From Casuarius casuarius (lineage: Eukaryota > Chordata > Aves > Casuariiformes > Casuariidae), in contig PTFA01000011.1 in NCBI GenBank assembly GCA_003342895.1, positions 6,171,024 through 6,235,023 of the forward strand: a stretch of DNA of 64,000 nucleotides. Direction: 5' to 3'. This document shows positions 1 to 13,295 of the stretch, piece by piece. The notes beneath the pieces were generated by a model that saw only the letters and a list, made by a program, of their open reading frames with translations, was not told the origin of the DNA and did not search any database. Made by a program: the position numbers and the translations under genes. Position 1 is the first letter of the stretch. Each line of letters starts with the position of its first letter.

Positions 1-3000
1 ACTGAAGACTGACAGAAGACAAAAAACTATTTCCCTACCCAGGATCACTTTTTTTTTCTTTTAATTCCTTTCCTTAAATCCATCTTCCATGAGCACTTGA
101 ACAGTCTTAAACGAGCAGTTTTACCAACCCAATTTATCCGGGTCCACTAGATCATCACTTAGAACCAAAGAGGTGTAGAGCAGTGCAGAATAAGGTAGTT
201 GATGAAGTTTTTAAAGAAAGGAGTTTGATATTATCTTGTCTTAATTACTCTTGGAAAATTTGGGGATATCATCTTTAATTATCTTGTTTACTGCTGACTG
301 AAATGTACAAATGCTAGGAGAATAAAAGAGCTGCCCATTCATCTCAGAAATAAAAACCAAGGCAATTATATTTTCAAAATATACTTATTAATGACCAAGT
401 GAAGAATTAATTTACTGCCTAAAATTCTTTAATTTTCGTGAATATTACATGTAACTATATGTATATGCCTACACATAAACAATTAAAGCTACCTCAGTTT
501 TCAGCTTTTTTTGAACAATTGGGCTTGCTTACTTGATAGAACTTACTTAAATTAGTCCTTTTTTGAAATGATATTGGGACATGATATTTGGTTGAACACT
601 ACAATTACAAACAAACTCCAGCATATTGAATAGACATGTTACTGTTTTCCATGAGAGCAGCATGACTATTTATGTGCAATATTCATTTTAATGAGTGATG
701 CTGTCATGGAAAATAAAAACGTGTTCATGGTTCAATAAATGAGTCTGATGAATAACGAGACTAGACAGATTTTAACCTCTAATGCTTTAATCGTCTGCTA
801 CTATCGATGCAATTTCTGCTAAACTAAATATTGAAATTTGAAAGAATAATTTCTGTTTACATCATCTAGAAGAGGCTTTTTGGATTACCTTTGGCAAATT
901 GTATGACATTAAAAATGTATATAACAAATTTGAAGCCATGTATCCCAACTATTAGTTTATATATAAAAATACAAAATTAATTCAGTTAAAGAAATACATG
1001 AAACATTGTATCTTCAGGAATGCATAAACATTAAAAATACCTACACAATCTTATCAGTGATGAGAGGCGATTTGCATGCATACCAAAAAAAAAATGCATG
1101 CACATAAAATATTCCTTCATGTTCATATGTTAAAGTCTTCCCCCATTTCAAATTTCAACTTAATAGTAAGGAAAAAACAACAACATATTTGTGCTATTGT
1201 CTACTACATCACACCTGGTTTTGCTAGTAAGTAGACAAGCAATATTATGTGTATTATTTTGGAAATAGAAAATAGATTGAATTATGAGAAATACAGATTT
1301 GTTTATCCTATTAGGAAATAGGTATTACTGTAAGGAGTGAGGATGAAGTCTTAANCCCCCTGAAACTGGGGAGAACAGTTCTATCCTCCTGAAGATCTTG
1401 AAAATCAGTTAAATAGTCAAATACTTGAATTTATTCCTTCTTCCTTTCATGCTGAAAAATCTAGCTGTAGGGTTTATTTTACTCTTGTGAATTCTACTGA
1501 ATTCGGCAACTTTCTTCCTACGGTAAAGCAAGCTCACTTTTCAGCATTTGTAGTGAAAAAGGTCTGGCAGCTATTATATAATAACAATAATATAAATAAT
1601 AATAAAAATATAGGAAAACTCCACATATTTATTTTTATATTTCTAGCATTAGAAAGATCCTGTATTTTATTAGGCTATGTTTTATCACTTAATAGGGAAA
1701 ATAATTATTTGTATTTTCATAGTTATCTTTTAGTTTCTTAAATATGTTGAGGTTAAAATAAAAAGAACATGTAAATACTTCACATGTAGCTTTCCTTTTT
1801 TTCTTTAAAACCTCAGGAAAGAGCTTCTCTGGATCTCTAGAACATATCTAAAAATATACACGAATCAAAAATGTGGGGTAAGTATATACTTATATTCTGT
1901 CAGTACTCACAGGCTCTGTTCAAGAATGGAGCCTCTTTCTGCTGTGAGCTATGTTCTGTACAAGCGCAGAGCAGCAATGCTGTGTCTACCCTGAAGGGCT
2001 CTCCATCTTTTTTTTCTAGGTCTTGTTATAGATAACAGTGCTTATATAACTTGCTTCCCCCTCAGTTCAGAAAATATTTAAGAGCTTATTTTATGAACAG
2101 AAAGATATATAGAATGACAATTATAAAAAAGATTTAGAGAACAGTTAATCTTACTCTGCTTATCACATGCTCAACTATAAACCTTGAACCAAATATCAAT
2201 CAATGAGATAGGTAGAAACNCAATCACCACTCTTTCCACCTGGTAAACTTCTTTTCTGAGGCCTCCAATGATTGTTTGCTGTTCACAAAATTCTGTAATT
2301 TTTTTACTGCAGCATGCGTAACTACTATAAAGCATGTCAGAGATCTATCTAGTACCAAAAAATTAATGCCTTTTAAGGCTCATTAGGTAATAGTTCAAAG
2401 ACAGCCACTCCTGCTCAAGATGACTCTGACTGAGTAACGCTATTTTATGTTAATCTCTATGAAATATGAATTCTTATCTCATAAATATTTAAAAAGATTT
2501 ATAGCTTACAAAGCTGCATATATTTGCAACCAGTGCTGCTATATTACTAATGGATTGAGGTTTTTAATCGAAAAAGATTTCTATATAGATAAAAATCTTA
2601 CATTTGAGGAAAGATGATGAACTCAAGCATCTGTATTTTTCTGACTTTGCATACCTCAGTTATAAAACAGATATTCCTTCTCTTCCTGCACAGAAATCCA
2701 GCCAGCTATAGTTTCTATTTCTTCAAGAACAGAAGGGATGTCATCCATTCTAAGATATGCTTGTTATATTTGAATATAGTTATCCTGAACTAGAGCTTAT
2801 CTATCTGAAACCCAAATACTTGTAAGCATTAATGGTACAGCCTCAATATCAAGATTCCGAAATATCTCATTGCCCCAAGTAATTTATGGAATTTATAACA
2901 GACCCGGATCAGAAAAAAACTAAAAAGATTTTCTGTCTGACAGGAACTATTCATTGTGGGGGNAACCAGCCATTTTTCAAGAAGAAATGAGGCATGCTGC

Positions 3001-6000
3001 CCAATTAGCTCAGTTAAGCTCAGTTTTTTTCCTTTTTTATATTCTGGGCTACCTTTTTGGTGTTTTTATGCCACATCCTAATAAGAACATGGCATAAAAC
3101 ATAAACCTAAATTAATAAATTTTAAAAATCAGTACTTTTATATCAATGATTTCATAAAACNTAAGGAAAACGATTAATATAATTACAGCCAACAAAACAT
3201 TTATTTCCTGACATGCAGTGAATCAAAATTAAAAAACTATCTCTCCAGTAGATACTTCATTTAATGACTTTTTTTTTTTTAATTCAAGATAAGACAAATA
3301 TTTCCGAAAATCTCTACAGTGTGAAAAGAAAGACTGAATATTTGTAAGCAGTCTTCTTGGTAAGAAGACAGATTTCTGGTGGACTTTATCTCATGTTTTT
3401 ATTGCTCTGCCTTTAGCCCGAATAATGAATGACAAAAAGAAAGGTATCTAGTAATTAATTCATTTAAGGAAAGCTAATAACGGAACCAGGTTTATTTTGA
3501 TGCATTTTTATTTACAAGGATGCTCTAAATACAAATTTCTTGTCTACGAGAAACAAAAAAAAGAAAGCTTCATCACAACCTTTCTTTCCTACTTTCTTAT
3601 TCCCATCTTTCCAAAGGAACTCAAAGGTTTTTTTTTCTCCCAATTCCTTCAAATTTTTCAGCATTTGTATTTGTTTTCAGTAAAAATCATGTATCAAGAA
3701 GTCTTTGCTAGCTATCTGGAAAGAAGGGAGACCTTTCACTCGGCTATGAAACCATAAATAATAAAAATCCTGTTCAAGTAGGGAAGGAAGGAAGAAGGCT
3801 TCAACACAAATTTAAAGCATTTACTAGTCTCAGGAGAAGACTGCTGACTGGGCTTTTGACATGAGAACTGGCTCAAGGCAGCTACATGAAAATTATCTTT
3901 GGCTTTCTCGATTATCTGACATACAAAATTTAAGCACCACAGTTCTACACAAACTGCAAATATATAATAATGGACAGATTCTGTTCTTGAACAGCTTCCT
4001 ATCTATACAAGCGGTCAGAGAATGGCTGAAGGGGAATTTTAAATAAATTGTTATTCTTCACTTGTAGCTCATTCTCCTCTACAAGGAACTAACATTAAAA
4101 CGTAAGAATAGCTGAAAACTTATCTCCACATATTCTACTATCCTGTGTCTGCTGATGGCCAGTACCCAAAGCATGAATAGATGAAAAAAAAGTTTTGTGA
4201 TGACAGGGTGCTCTATTATCCCACCTTCCATAAGCTGCAGTTTAGGTACTTTCTGAGTCAAAGGTTACACATACATAATTGGGAGTAATTGTCCTTTGNC
4301 AGATGCATCTGTCAATTTGTGTAGTAGCTTTCTGAATTCATGTCTGGCCCAAGATAACATCTCCAAACCATGAATTCCATAGTAATTACTCAACTTGTGA
4401 ATATGCACTTCCTTTTTATTTTAAATCTGCTTCCTCAGATTTTTGTTTTATACGGCCAAGTTACTGTTTTACGAATAACTTTTCTCTGTTCATCTTTTCC
4501 ATGTTCTTCATAACTGGATCCTACTGTATCATACCCTTCTCAGATGCCTCTTCCAAGTTGTAGTATACTACAGTATATTTAATCTCACCTCACGTGGAAA
4601 CCTTTCCAAAAACCATTTTTGGTAATTTCCTTATTTTTAATTTGTATCTTTTCAAGATAGTGTGGCTCATGAATTTATGACTATGTAATAAATCTTTTCT
4701 TTTTTCTCAATTGCATCTCTCTCCTGAAATTCAATATGATAGCAACTGAATACTAAGCTGACTTTTCCAGAGAACTACCCATAATGTATCTAAGATTTCT
4801 TTTTCCAAGTAGTAACAGCAATAGTAATAGAGACTATCATTACTGCAGTGGTGAGTAATCAGGCTTATTTTTGACATCAATATTACTTTTTCAACGTAAA
4901 TTGCAGGAAACCCTTAAATAGAGACCATATTCAGTTAACTAGATGGCACGGGTAATAGGTACAATTGTCAACTGCTCTCAGTCTAAAAATCATTCCTATC
5001 TAAAACCTATTCGGTAGTTATTGTAAGTTACTGTAAAGTAAATCAGTTCCCAGGGAGGAGCTGTCTCCTCATCATGGGGAAAAAATATCATACTTAGCTA
5101 CTAATAGGTACCTCTGTTGATCCTTTCCATAGAAAGGCCTGGGGCTAAAATAGCATGATTAAACCACTTTCTCAAATGTATATGCTGTACTTGAATTTTC
5201 TTGACACATATGTAGAACCTTTGCATTTAGCGAAGTCCTGCTTATATGCAATTGTACTCTATATGGTCAGTTGGAGAATCAGCACCTGGGTGCTCTAAAA
5301 TAAGGCTCAAGGGCTGTTGACAGGANAGCTCAGAAAAAAAGCATCTATTGAGTATGTGTACATTGTTCCTACGTTAATAATAATTTAAGATTCCCCTACT
5401 CTGATAGTTTTGTTGTTTTCATTGAATTTGATACAATAAGAAACAAAAATCCTTTTTCTGTTCTCTTGTGGTACCTCAGAACAGAAAAAAGAATTGTATG
5501 AAGGGATCCATGACATGTGTGTGTTACATCCCATCCGTATTATCTAAACTTGACCATTCCTGGTAACAGAGTCAAGTATGTGTCTGGTTTTGACCTGTCC
5601 TAACCTATTTACTCTTATGAAAATGCTTGCCACAGTCTTCTCTCCTCTCATTTGGGCGAACAATCTAGGAGACATAAAATGGAGAAATNCTCTTCTGCAT
5701 AGCCTTAACTTTACATGGAACTGGGCCTGAAATCCAGGCTCAAATCAATTGCTTTGTGTTTATGCTTTGTCTTTGCACTTTAGGGTCCCTCTGGTACATC
5801 TTAAAGAAGAAAATTATAAGCACTTCTCAATTCCTCTTTTATAAAACTAATTCCTGGGAAATTGAGAAAACTGAAAACAAAGGAAATTTAATCTGAAACT
5901 CATAAAGAAAACATTAATTATGAAGTAGCAAGGAAAAAGTCATTCAAAATCAATTCAAGAAGGATTAAGTAAAAAACATGGTCAAATCTATATTCACATT

Positions 6001-6194
6001 AGTGTTGTAATGATATCCTTCTAGAATAATTTAATTAAAAAATATCTAGTCCCCAAAATGAATTGCTGTTAAGGAATATAACTGCAAGCAGCGTTCTGTA
6101 ATCTGAATTAAGAACAACCCAGCAGAATTTCAAGATAATGGCTACTGTTCTGGAAATGAGAGATTTTTCCTGAAGTTGTTTCAATAGCGATGGA
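1..6194. other. AT-rich unique DNA, no gene seen
   Basis: No coding exon, RNA gene or recognisable repeat could be supported here. Open frames are short (under 90 codons), rich in Asn, Lys, Ile and Phe, and lack splice signals or family motifs, as expected by chance in AT-rich DNA. Short poly-A and poly-T runs and isolated N positions are scattered through it. Intron or intergenic desert fits best. Confidence 0.7.
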
Positions 6195-7908
6195 ACTTCT
6201 GTGGGATCCTGCAATACAGAGAAGGCAGAGATACTGAATGCCTTCTTTGCTTCAGTCTTTACTGCTAAGACCAGCCCTCAGGAATCCCAGACCCCGGAGA
6301 CAAAAGAGAAAATCTGGAGAAAGGGAAACTTTCCCTTGGTTGAGGAGGAGCAGTTAGAGATCATTTAGGCAAGCTTGACATCCACAAGTCCATGGGCCCC
6401 AACGGGATGCACCCACGAGTGCTGAGGGAGCTGGCGGATGTCATTGCTAGGCCACTCTCAACCATTTTTGAAAGGTCATGGCAATCAGGAGGGGCACCTG
6501 AGGACTGGAAAAAGCTAATGTCACTCCAGTCTTCAAAGAGGGCAAGAAGGAAGACCCAGGAAACTACAGGCCAGTCAGCCTCACCTCTATTCCTGGTAAG
6601 GTGATGGAACAGCTCATCATGGAGACCATTTCCAATAACATAAAGGACAAGAAGCTGGATCAGCACAGATTCACCAAGGGGAAATCATGCTTAACCAACC
6701 CAATAGCCTTCTATGACAGAATGACTGGCTGGGTAGATGAAGGGAGAACAGTGGGTGTTGTCTCCCTTGACCTCAGAGAAGCTTCCAACACTATCTCCCA
6801 TCCTCATAGGCCAGCTCAGGAAGTGTGGGGGCTAGATGAGTGGACAGTGAGGTAGATTGAGAACTGGCTGAATGGCAGAGCTCAGAGGGTTGTGATCAGC
6901 AGCGCAAAGTCTAATTGGAGGCCTGCAGCTATCGGTGTCCCCCAGGGGTCAATACTGGCTCCAGTCTTGTTCAGCTTGTTCATCAGTGACCTGTATGAAA
7001 GGACAGAGTGCACCCTCAGCAAGTTTGCTGATGACATGAAACTGAGAGGAGTGGCTGATACACCAGAAGGCTGTGCTGCCATTCAGAGAGACCTGGACAG
7101 GCTAGGGGGAATGGGCAGAGGGGAACCTCGTGAAGTTCAACTAAGGCAAGTACAGAGTCCTGCACATGGGGAGGATTAACTCCAGGCACCACTACATGCT
7201 GTGGGCTGACCTGCTGGAAAGCAGCTCTGCAGAGAAGGACCTGGGAGTCCTGGTGGACAACAAGCTGACCATGAGCTAGCAATGTGCCCTTGTGGCCAAG
7301 GAGGCCAATGGTCTCCTGGGCTGCATTAGGAAGAGTGTTGCCAGCAGGTCGAGGGAGGTGATCCTCCCCCTCTACTCAGCCCTGGTGAGGCCACATCTGG
7401 AGTACCGTGTCCAGTTCTGGGCTCCCCCAAAAGAGAGAGACATGGAACTACTGGACAGAGTCCAGCAAAGGGCTACCAAGATGATGAAGGGACTAGAGCC
7501 TCTCTCTTATGAGGAGAGGCTGAGAGAGCTGTGACACTTCAGCCTGGAGAAGAGAAGACTGAGAGGGGATCTTACCAATGTGCAGAAGTGTCTGAAGGGA
7601 GGGTGTAAAGAAGATGGTGGTCTTTTCAGTGGTTCCCAGTGNCAGGACAAGAAGCGATGGGCATGGATGGAAACACAGGAAGCTCCATCTGAACATGAGG
7701 AAACACTTCTTCACTGCGAGGGTAACGGAGCACTGGAACAGGTTGCCTAGAGAGATTGTGGAGTCTCCATCCTTGGAGATATTCAGAAGCCATCTGAACA
7801 CAATCCTGGGCAATGTGCTGTAGGTGACCCCTTCCTGAGCAGGGAGATTGGACTAGATGATCTCCAGTAGTCCCTTTCAACCTCAACCATTCTGTGATTC
7901 TGTGAATA
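6195..7908 (+). mobile_element. CR1 LINE, 5'-truncated, relatively young
   Basis: This is the 3' portion of a chicken-repeat-1 non-LTR retrotransposon. It starts between the endonuclease and reverse transcriptase (RT) parts of ORF2, near the NAFFASVFTA-like stretch at about 6239-6270. It runs through the RT and the ORF2 C-terminus, and ends in the 3' tail with the repeated octamer-like end (attctgtgattctgtgaat, 7889-7907). 5' truncation is normal for target-primed reverse transcription. Its GC content is clearly above the flanking DNA. It is far less diverged than the CR1 copies at 9.4-10.9 kb and 50 kb, so it inserted more recently. One N at 7642 lies inside it. Confidence 0.93.
6389..7823 (+). 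pseudogene. CR1 ORF2 reverse transcriptase, broken
   Basis: RT of the CR1 element, normally used to copy its own RNA at a nicked target. Landmarks in order: SMGPNGMHPRVLREL (about 6390-6434), the RPVSLTSIPGKVMEQL block (6571-6618), the strand carrying the first catalytic Asp, GVVSLDLREAS (about 6754-6786), [16 protein letters not shown] (about 6931-6980), and the catalytic FADD box within SKFADDMKL (7018-7044). The C-terminal RVTEHWNRLPREIV block lies at about 7722-7761. The ORF2 stop is at 7821-7823. The blocks lie in different frames: shifts fall near 6510-6600 and after 7090. In-frame stops occur near 6853 and 7277. The endonuclease and N-terminus are absent. It cannot make active RT. Confidence 0.9.
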
Positions 7909-9439
7909 TGCACAGATCTGGCATTATACATTTGATTATGAAACAGGTGAGTTTCTTGAGGCCCAGGAATGAGGACTTTTTAAACCTGCCAAAAAGAGCT
8001 TTTTTTCCTTTATCATTTACTGTTGTAAATATAAGACATGGAAGAGCCATTAACCCAAAGTAGGGAGAACACTAATGCATCGCAATTCCATTCACAGTTT
8101 GAATATCTAATTCACCTGAACAGTAATTAAAAAAAGTCTGAAAAAACATGTAATTTAATTTTCATGAAACTTCTGTTGAAACCAAGTATTACAATTTTAA
8201 ATACTCTTATAAAAAGGAAAGTATAATGAACTATAAGTTACGAAGACTAGAACACTAACAATTATTGAATAGGTTGATTTAGAAAAAAATTGCTAGGTAC
8301 AACAGTATATTGTTATATTCTCATTATATCAGATATACTGTATGCAGCAACAAGTAAACCTGTATTTAACTATTATTCCTGTCCGATGTGGATTTGGCTA
8401 TGTTCCTATTTGTATGTGAAAAGGCTTTTAAAATGTAACAGAAGGAAATAAAGTCAAATAACATGCACTGTACTCTATGAACAAAGTAGCTAGATTGTTT
8501 CTCAAACAAGGCTTATTTGTGTCAGGAATCCTTTTAACTCTACACACTATTCAATAGGTTATTGTTAATAAATTCAAACTGTACATCTGCAAACAATGCA
8601 AATCAGTTGTTGTCCTGAACACCACACACAGAGCGGATAGTAGGGATGCAGTTTACACTTACTCATCACGTTATATAAAATACCACATGGAAACAGCAAT
8701 TGATATACCGCCTACTTCAAATCCATCCCAGCAAGAATTCTTTCAACCCTTTTCTACAATAATTCCTTCATTCCCCTTAGATGAGAGGACTACCAGCAGG
8801 CCAGTGCTACCAAAGCTAGTGCCAATGCTGAGTCCATAGTCCTCCAAAATCTGACAGTCATGGGAGTGGAAGAAGGGGCTTAGAGCTTTCAAAAAGGTAC
8901 AACTCCAGTAAAACGAACAAAACAGTAATGGGATTTAAATTGTCATTTGACTCCAACCTGGGGTTATCAAGAACAGTACTCCTTTCTGATTAGTTTATTG
9001 CAATCATACGTTATTTGCAACTAAAATGCAGTGAATTCCAAGGTTTTTCCAAGGGATCCTTGCACTTCACAGCCTAATACAATATGGGGGAGAGGGGAAA
9101 ATCATGTTGCCTCCCAACATGTAAATATTACAATACCTACTGCAAAATCCAAGAGATATGGCATTACCAATCTTCCTATGCAGAATGGTTAGAAGGGTTT
9201 TTAAGGTCTCCTACTGAATGCATAGGAGCCTTTTCTTTTTTTTTTTCTTCTTCCTTTAAAAAAAAAAAAGTTTCTGTTCCAAACACCAATCAGTATCTTC
9301 CTTCAAAACCCTGAGATGGCTTAATATTCCAAAGGAAGAAATGTGCACCCTCATGGCAAAAATCCTCTGCATGTCATTATAGTTGCACAAACTTGGGCCT
9401 GCCAAGTTTGCCTGCCACATTTTACTGTGAATTCACAGT
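7909..9439. other. AT-rich spacer between two CR1 copies
   Basis: No gene or repeat could be supported. A short A/T homopolymer pair lies at about 9236-9270 (T run, then A run). Otherwise nothing stands out. Confidence 0.65.
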
Positions 9440-10860
9440 TACGTAAGAAATCCTCTATACGGTCACACCTACGGTATGCCTAGCCCAGTATTCTGTCAGC
9501 AGAATGAGACACTGTTTAGGGAAAGCATACCAGCTCGGTCTTTCTGAAGTCCATTTCCCTTGTACTCAAGTGCTGGATCCTTTTGTGCCCATTGTCCACA
9601 AATTAGTCTAATCCTATTTTAAACACACCGATACTCTCTCCCACAACATCCTGTGGCAGCAAATTCCACAAATTCACTACCGAATGCATAAAGTAGTACT
9701 TTTCTTCCATCTATTTTATACAGTTCTCCTGCTCGTTTTGAATGCCCCTCGTGCCGGCATCATGATGTTGGCCAAACAGTTCCCCATTCACCTTTCTACC
9801 TACACCATTCTGTAAATCTTGGTCATATATCCCTCTGTCTCTTCCTTTCAGATGAAATCTCACCCTTTTGGATCTCTCCTCATTGGCAGCTGGCTCCACA
9901 TCCTTAATAGCTTTATCAGCCTCTTTATCTTCTCTAACTTCACCAAATCTTTCTTGAAGTGAAGAGACAAGAACTATACAGAGTGCTCGAGAGGATGCTG
10001 CAGGTAGATTTCTAATAACTACAAAACAATGCCCTCTGTATTCTTCTCAGTGCCCTCCTGATGATTCCCAACGATATCGTTGCTGTTTTGGCTGTACATC
10101 GAGGTGATGACTTAGGAGAACCTTCAGGGATGACTTCAAGATTCCCCTACTGAGTTTTGAACACCAGCTCTGAATTCAGGCATTCTAAAGTATTTTTCCT
10201 GAGATGTATTGCCTTATATTCACATACGCTGAAGCTCATCTATCACATTTCTACCCACTTGGTCAGTTTTGTGGATTCTTCCTGGAGCTCTTTTTCGTCA
10301 GAATGGTATTTGACTGATCCACAGAAGCTTAGTTCCATCAAACTTAAGAGCTCTTCTGACCTCTCTCTTACAAAAAGAGGTAAGCTCCATCTGTTCACAG
10401 TGAATTTTTAACATTTAACTTACCTATTTGGTCTAATTTTTCCCTCTAACTTTACTCCAATTTGATCCGACTCCTCGACACACCTTACAAAAAAATTGCA
10501 TCTAGTATGGGAATATCTCCAAAGTCTTCAGTAATCAAGACTGGTGCAAATAATTCATTGTGTTTCTCTCCTATGGCCTTATCATCTGAGTGCTTCTTTT
10601 ACACCTTTGTCATCAAGCAGTCTCACTGGTTATCTAAGATGGCCTCCTTTCAACGTATTTAGAATGTATATATTTTTTAATCATCAGCCTCATCTTTTAC
10701 AAGGCACTCTTCAAAAAAAATTTCTTTTCTTAGCTCTCCGTTTTGTGCTTATAGTTGAACTGCCCTATTTTATGGGCTTTCTTATTCCCTGATTTGGGCA
10801 AGCTTTCCATTTCTTAAATGCTGACCTTTCCTGTGTTAGTAGCCTCAGTTTTCCTATTGA
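9440..10860 (-). mobile_element. Ancient CR1 LINE, internally deleted
   Basis: Read on the - strand this follows the order of an old CR1 of the L3-like type found across reptiles and birds. From 5' to 3' on that strand: the pre-RT block at 10860-10480, including a degenerate NELFAPVL-like segment at about 10555-10530; then the region around the FADD box and the following WQ/MKFN-type segment (about 10365-10230); then the 'RVVNxWNSLP'-type C-terminus (about 9700-9640); then 3' UTR sequence to about 9440. The RT core expected between 10480 and 10420 is missing. Divergence is so high that no usable frame remains. Assignment rests on remembered consensus order over about 1 kb, not on an alignment. 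Confidence 0.75.
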
Positions 10861-13224
10861 ATCATAGTAGCCTCTACAGACAAGATAGCCTGCATGACAT
10901 TAGGTGTTGGCCCATGCAATGTGTATTAGCAANNNNNNNNNNNNNNNNTGACCTTTGCTGACATTACTTAAATGGTGTTTTGAAAAAAAAAAAAAATGTA
11001 ACCAGTAATTTTACTGTGTAAAATAGAACAGACAGAGAATAAGGATTTAGAGCATGGGCAGTTCCTTTTTCCGGCATAAAGGGCTGACAGGCACTCTTAC
11101 CAGCATAACTGCTAAGAAACATGTATGAAGGGAAGAACAGTCTTTTGTTAAGCTTTGCCGGTAACGGACAAGACGTGATATAAAGCTATGCGAAAGCCAC
11201 AGTTGACGTGAATGATTTCCCATCGCTGTCAGGAAATTATTAAATGTTTCTAATTTATACCACGATGAACATCACAAGAACAAGTGTCAACTCAGCAGTG
11301 CTAATCCATTTCATTTATACGAACCGATACTTCGAAGGAATCAAAGTTATTGGTAGGTTGTTTGTTTGTTACAACTTCAGGAAAGTAATAGGAAACCTGA
11401 ACATTCCTGCATGTGGCTTATTCCTATTCATTTTAAATTAGTTTTAAAGGCTAGACAACATGATAAAATACATACCTGAAGCATCATCAGTTATTCTTCA
11501 CTTCCAAACATATTTTTCTGAATATATGGTAAACTGTAAACATTTGTCATTGAACCATGAGAAATCTTTTGCTGCTTATAAACTGATAGTTGGTGTTCAA
11601 CAGATTTCAGTGATTGCCCCTTTGAGATCATAATCTAACCTATTTGCATTGTCACTGATCATTGAGGACAAAAGAGCTATGACAGAAGAAAATGTTACTT
11701 TAGCTAGAATGCTTTCTTTTTCCAATTTTCAGTGTTTCTAAGGTCTGTGAGAAGGAAAAATACTGTTCTTATTATAAAAGCAATATGATTATATTTTACC
11801 TTTTTCACACACACAAAAAAAAAAATTCAGCTCAACATCACTTCTCTAGAGAAGTTAAAAACTTGAAATACCTTAAAGTGATATAGGATTTTATTCAATT
11901 CTTCTCTTTGCACAGGGCTTAAGCTGTCACATATATACTTTGTTAAAATTACAGAACATCTCCTCTGCAATAGAATGCTGAAATTTAGCCATTTTAGAAT
12001 TTGTCTCTTTCTGACACATGATGAAAATGCAGTTTTGTAATTATTGATGACTATTTTCCATTTACTACAAAATTTGAACATGTAAATATTGTGCTTTGTT
12101 AAATACAGTGTTTGAAGTGGTACTATGTATAATAGTACTTTATAAAGAGAGATATAATAGAGTTCTATAGCAAATAGCTTTGTATGTTTATTATGCACCC
12201 TAAATACATAATGAAGTATATTGTATTGGTATGTAACCAATGTTATTACCAACCTACACCATGTAATAAAGCAGACTGTAATTATACTGGTTGTGTGCCA
12301 ATACAATCTCTGTTTACGAGACAGGCATATATAATAAGGGTCATTTGATTGGTTGGCTTACTTTTTGTTGTTACTTTGTTTTTTCAATCACAGCTTTGTA
12401 AATAAAACCTATGAAGGCTCACATAACTTCACAGTTGCCTTGAAGATTACTTAGCTATATGCACTGTAAGGGCAAGCAAAAAATCCTGAATAACCAAGAA
12501 AAAATTCTAGAACTACTTCACCAAGACTCTCTCTCATCTTAAAAAAAAAAATTATAGGTTATTTTATTAATAAAAAAATGTAAGAAGAAATATTTTTTTT
12601 CAGTAATGGTATTTGATGCACCAATATAGATATTTCTCTACAACTGTTTCCCAGGAATGCTATATGAACTTATTATATTAATAGTAATTTAGGGGTTGGT
12701 TTGTGCAAGCGAATATTGTAATTCTATTTAAATAATTGGAACTACTCACTGGTGTAAAATCAAACATATGTTGCAGAGATTATATGAATAGGAATAAAAT
12801 TTATTTAGAACTACTATTAAAAAGTTTAATTTCTAAGGAGATTGCAATCAGAAAAGTGGTATTTGGCTCCTGTTCCACTGTACATTTCAAATTCTTGTCC
12901 TACACAGAGCTACAAAGACGATCACTAGATTTGCTTTTCTTTTAGGTATCNCCATTCAAATGGTACATTTCATCATCAACAATATTATCAGTGACAGGTC
13001 CNTATGCAAAAAGGGATTAAAATAGCTAATTCTTCTTAGCTATTCTTAAAATGAAGGTTTTTTAACAACACAACTTTGTGCCTAAATGCATGGATTTAGT
13101 CAGAATAGTCTGGAACACACAGGGGCGCATAATAACCAATGCCAGCAAAGCAGCATATAGAATACTTTCTACACATGGATTCTATACACATTTGAAGTAT
13201 GACTGTCCTTCAGATGATATAAGA
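10861..13224. other. AT-rich DNA with a 16-N gap
   Basis: Contains an assembly gap of 16 N at 10933-10948. An open frame of 159 codons lies on the - strand at 11827-12306, but it is AT-driven in composition and shows no motif or splice context, so it is not called a gene. Nothing else is recognised. Confidence 0.65.
10933..10948. other. Assembly gap (16 N)
   Basis: Run of N directly in the sequence; size may be nominal. Confidence 0.99.
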
Positions 13225-13295
13225 CAACAATCCTCATTTGACAGATGGAAAACTGACAGAGATCAAGTGACTTGCTCAAGGTCAAAGGGACAAAA
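13225..13295 (-). repeat. MIR-like SINE core fragment
   Basis: The + strand reads cctcatttgacagatggaaa followed by a conserved gacttgctcaaggtc. This is the reverse complement of the MIR core (tgaccttgggcaagt...ctcatctgtaaaatg). MIR elements are old amniote tRNA-derived SINEs, rare and badly worn in birds. Only the core is recognisable. Confidence 0.6.

Noticed and set aside
9711..9899. 62-codon - strand open frame
   Set aside because: It lies inside the ancient CR1 3' region and has no independent support as a gene.
11827..12306. 159-codon open frame on the - strand
   Set aside because: Composition is driven by AT content (Ile, Leu, Tyr, Lys), with no motif, no splice context and no sign of a promoter; a chance frame is more likely.
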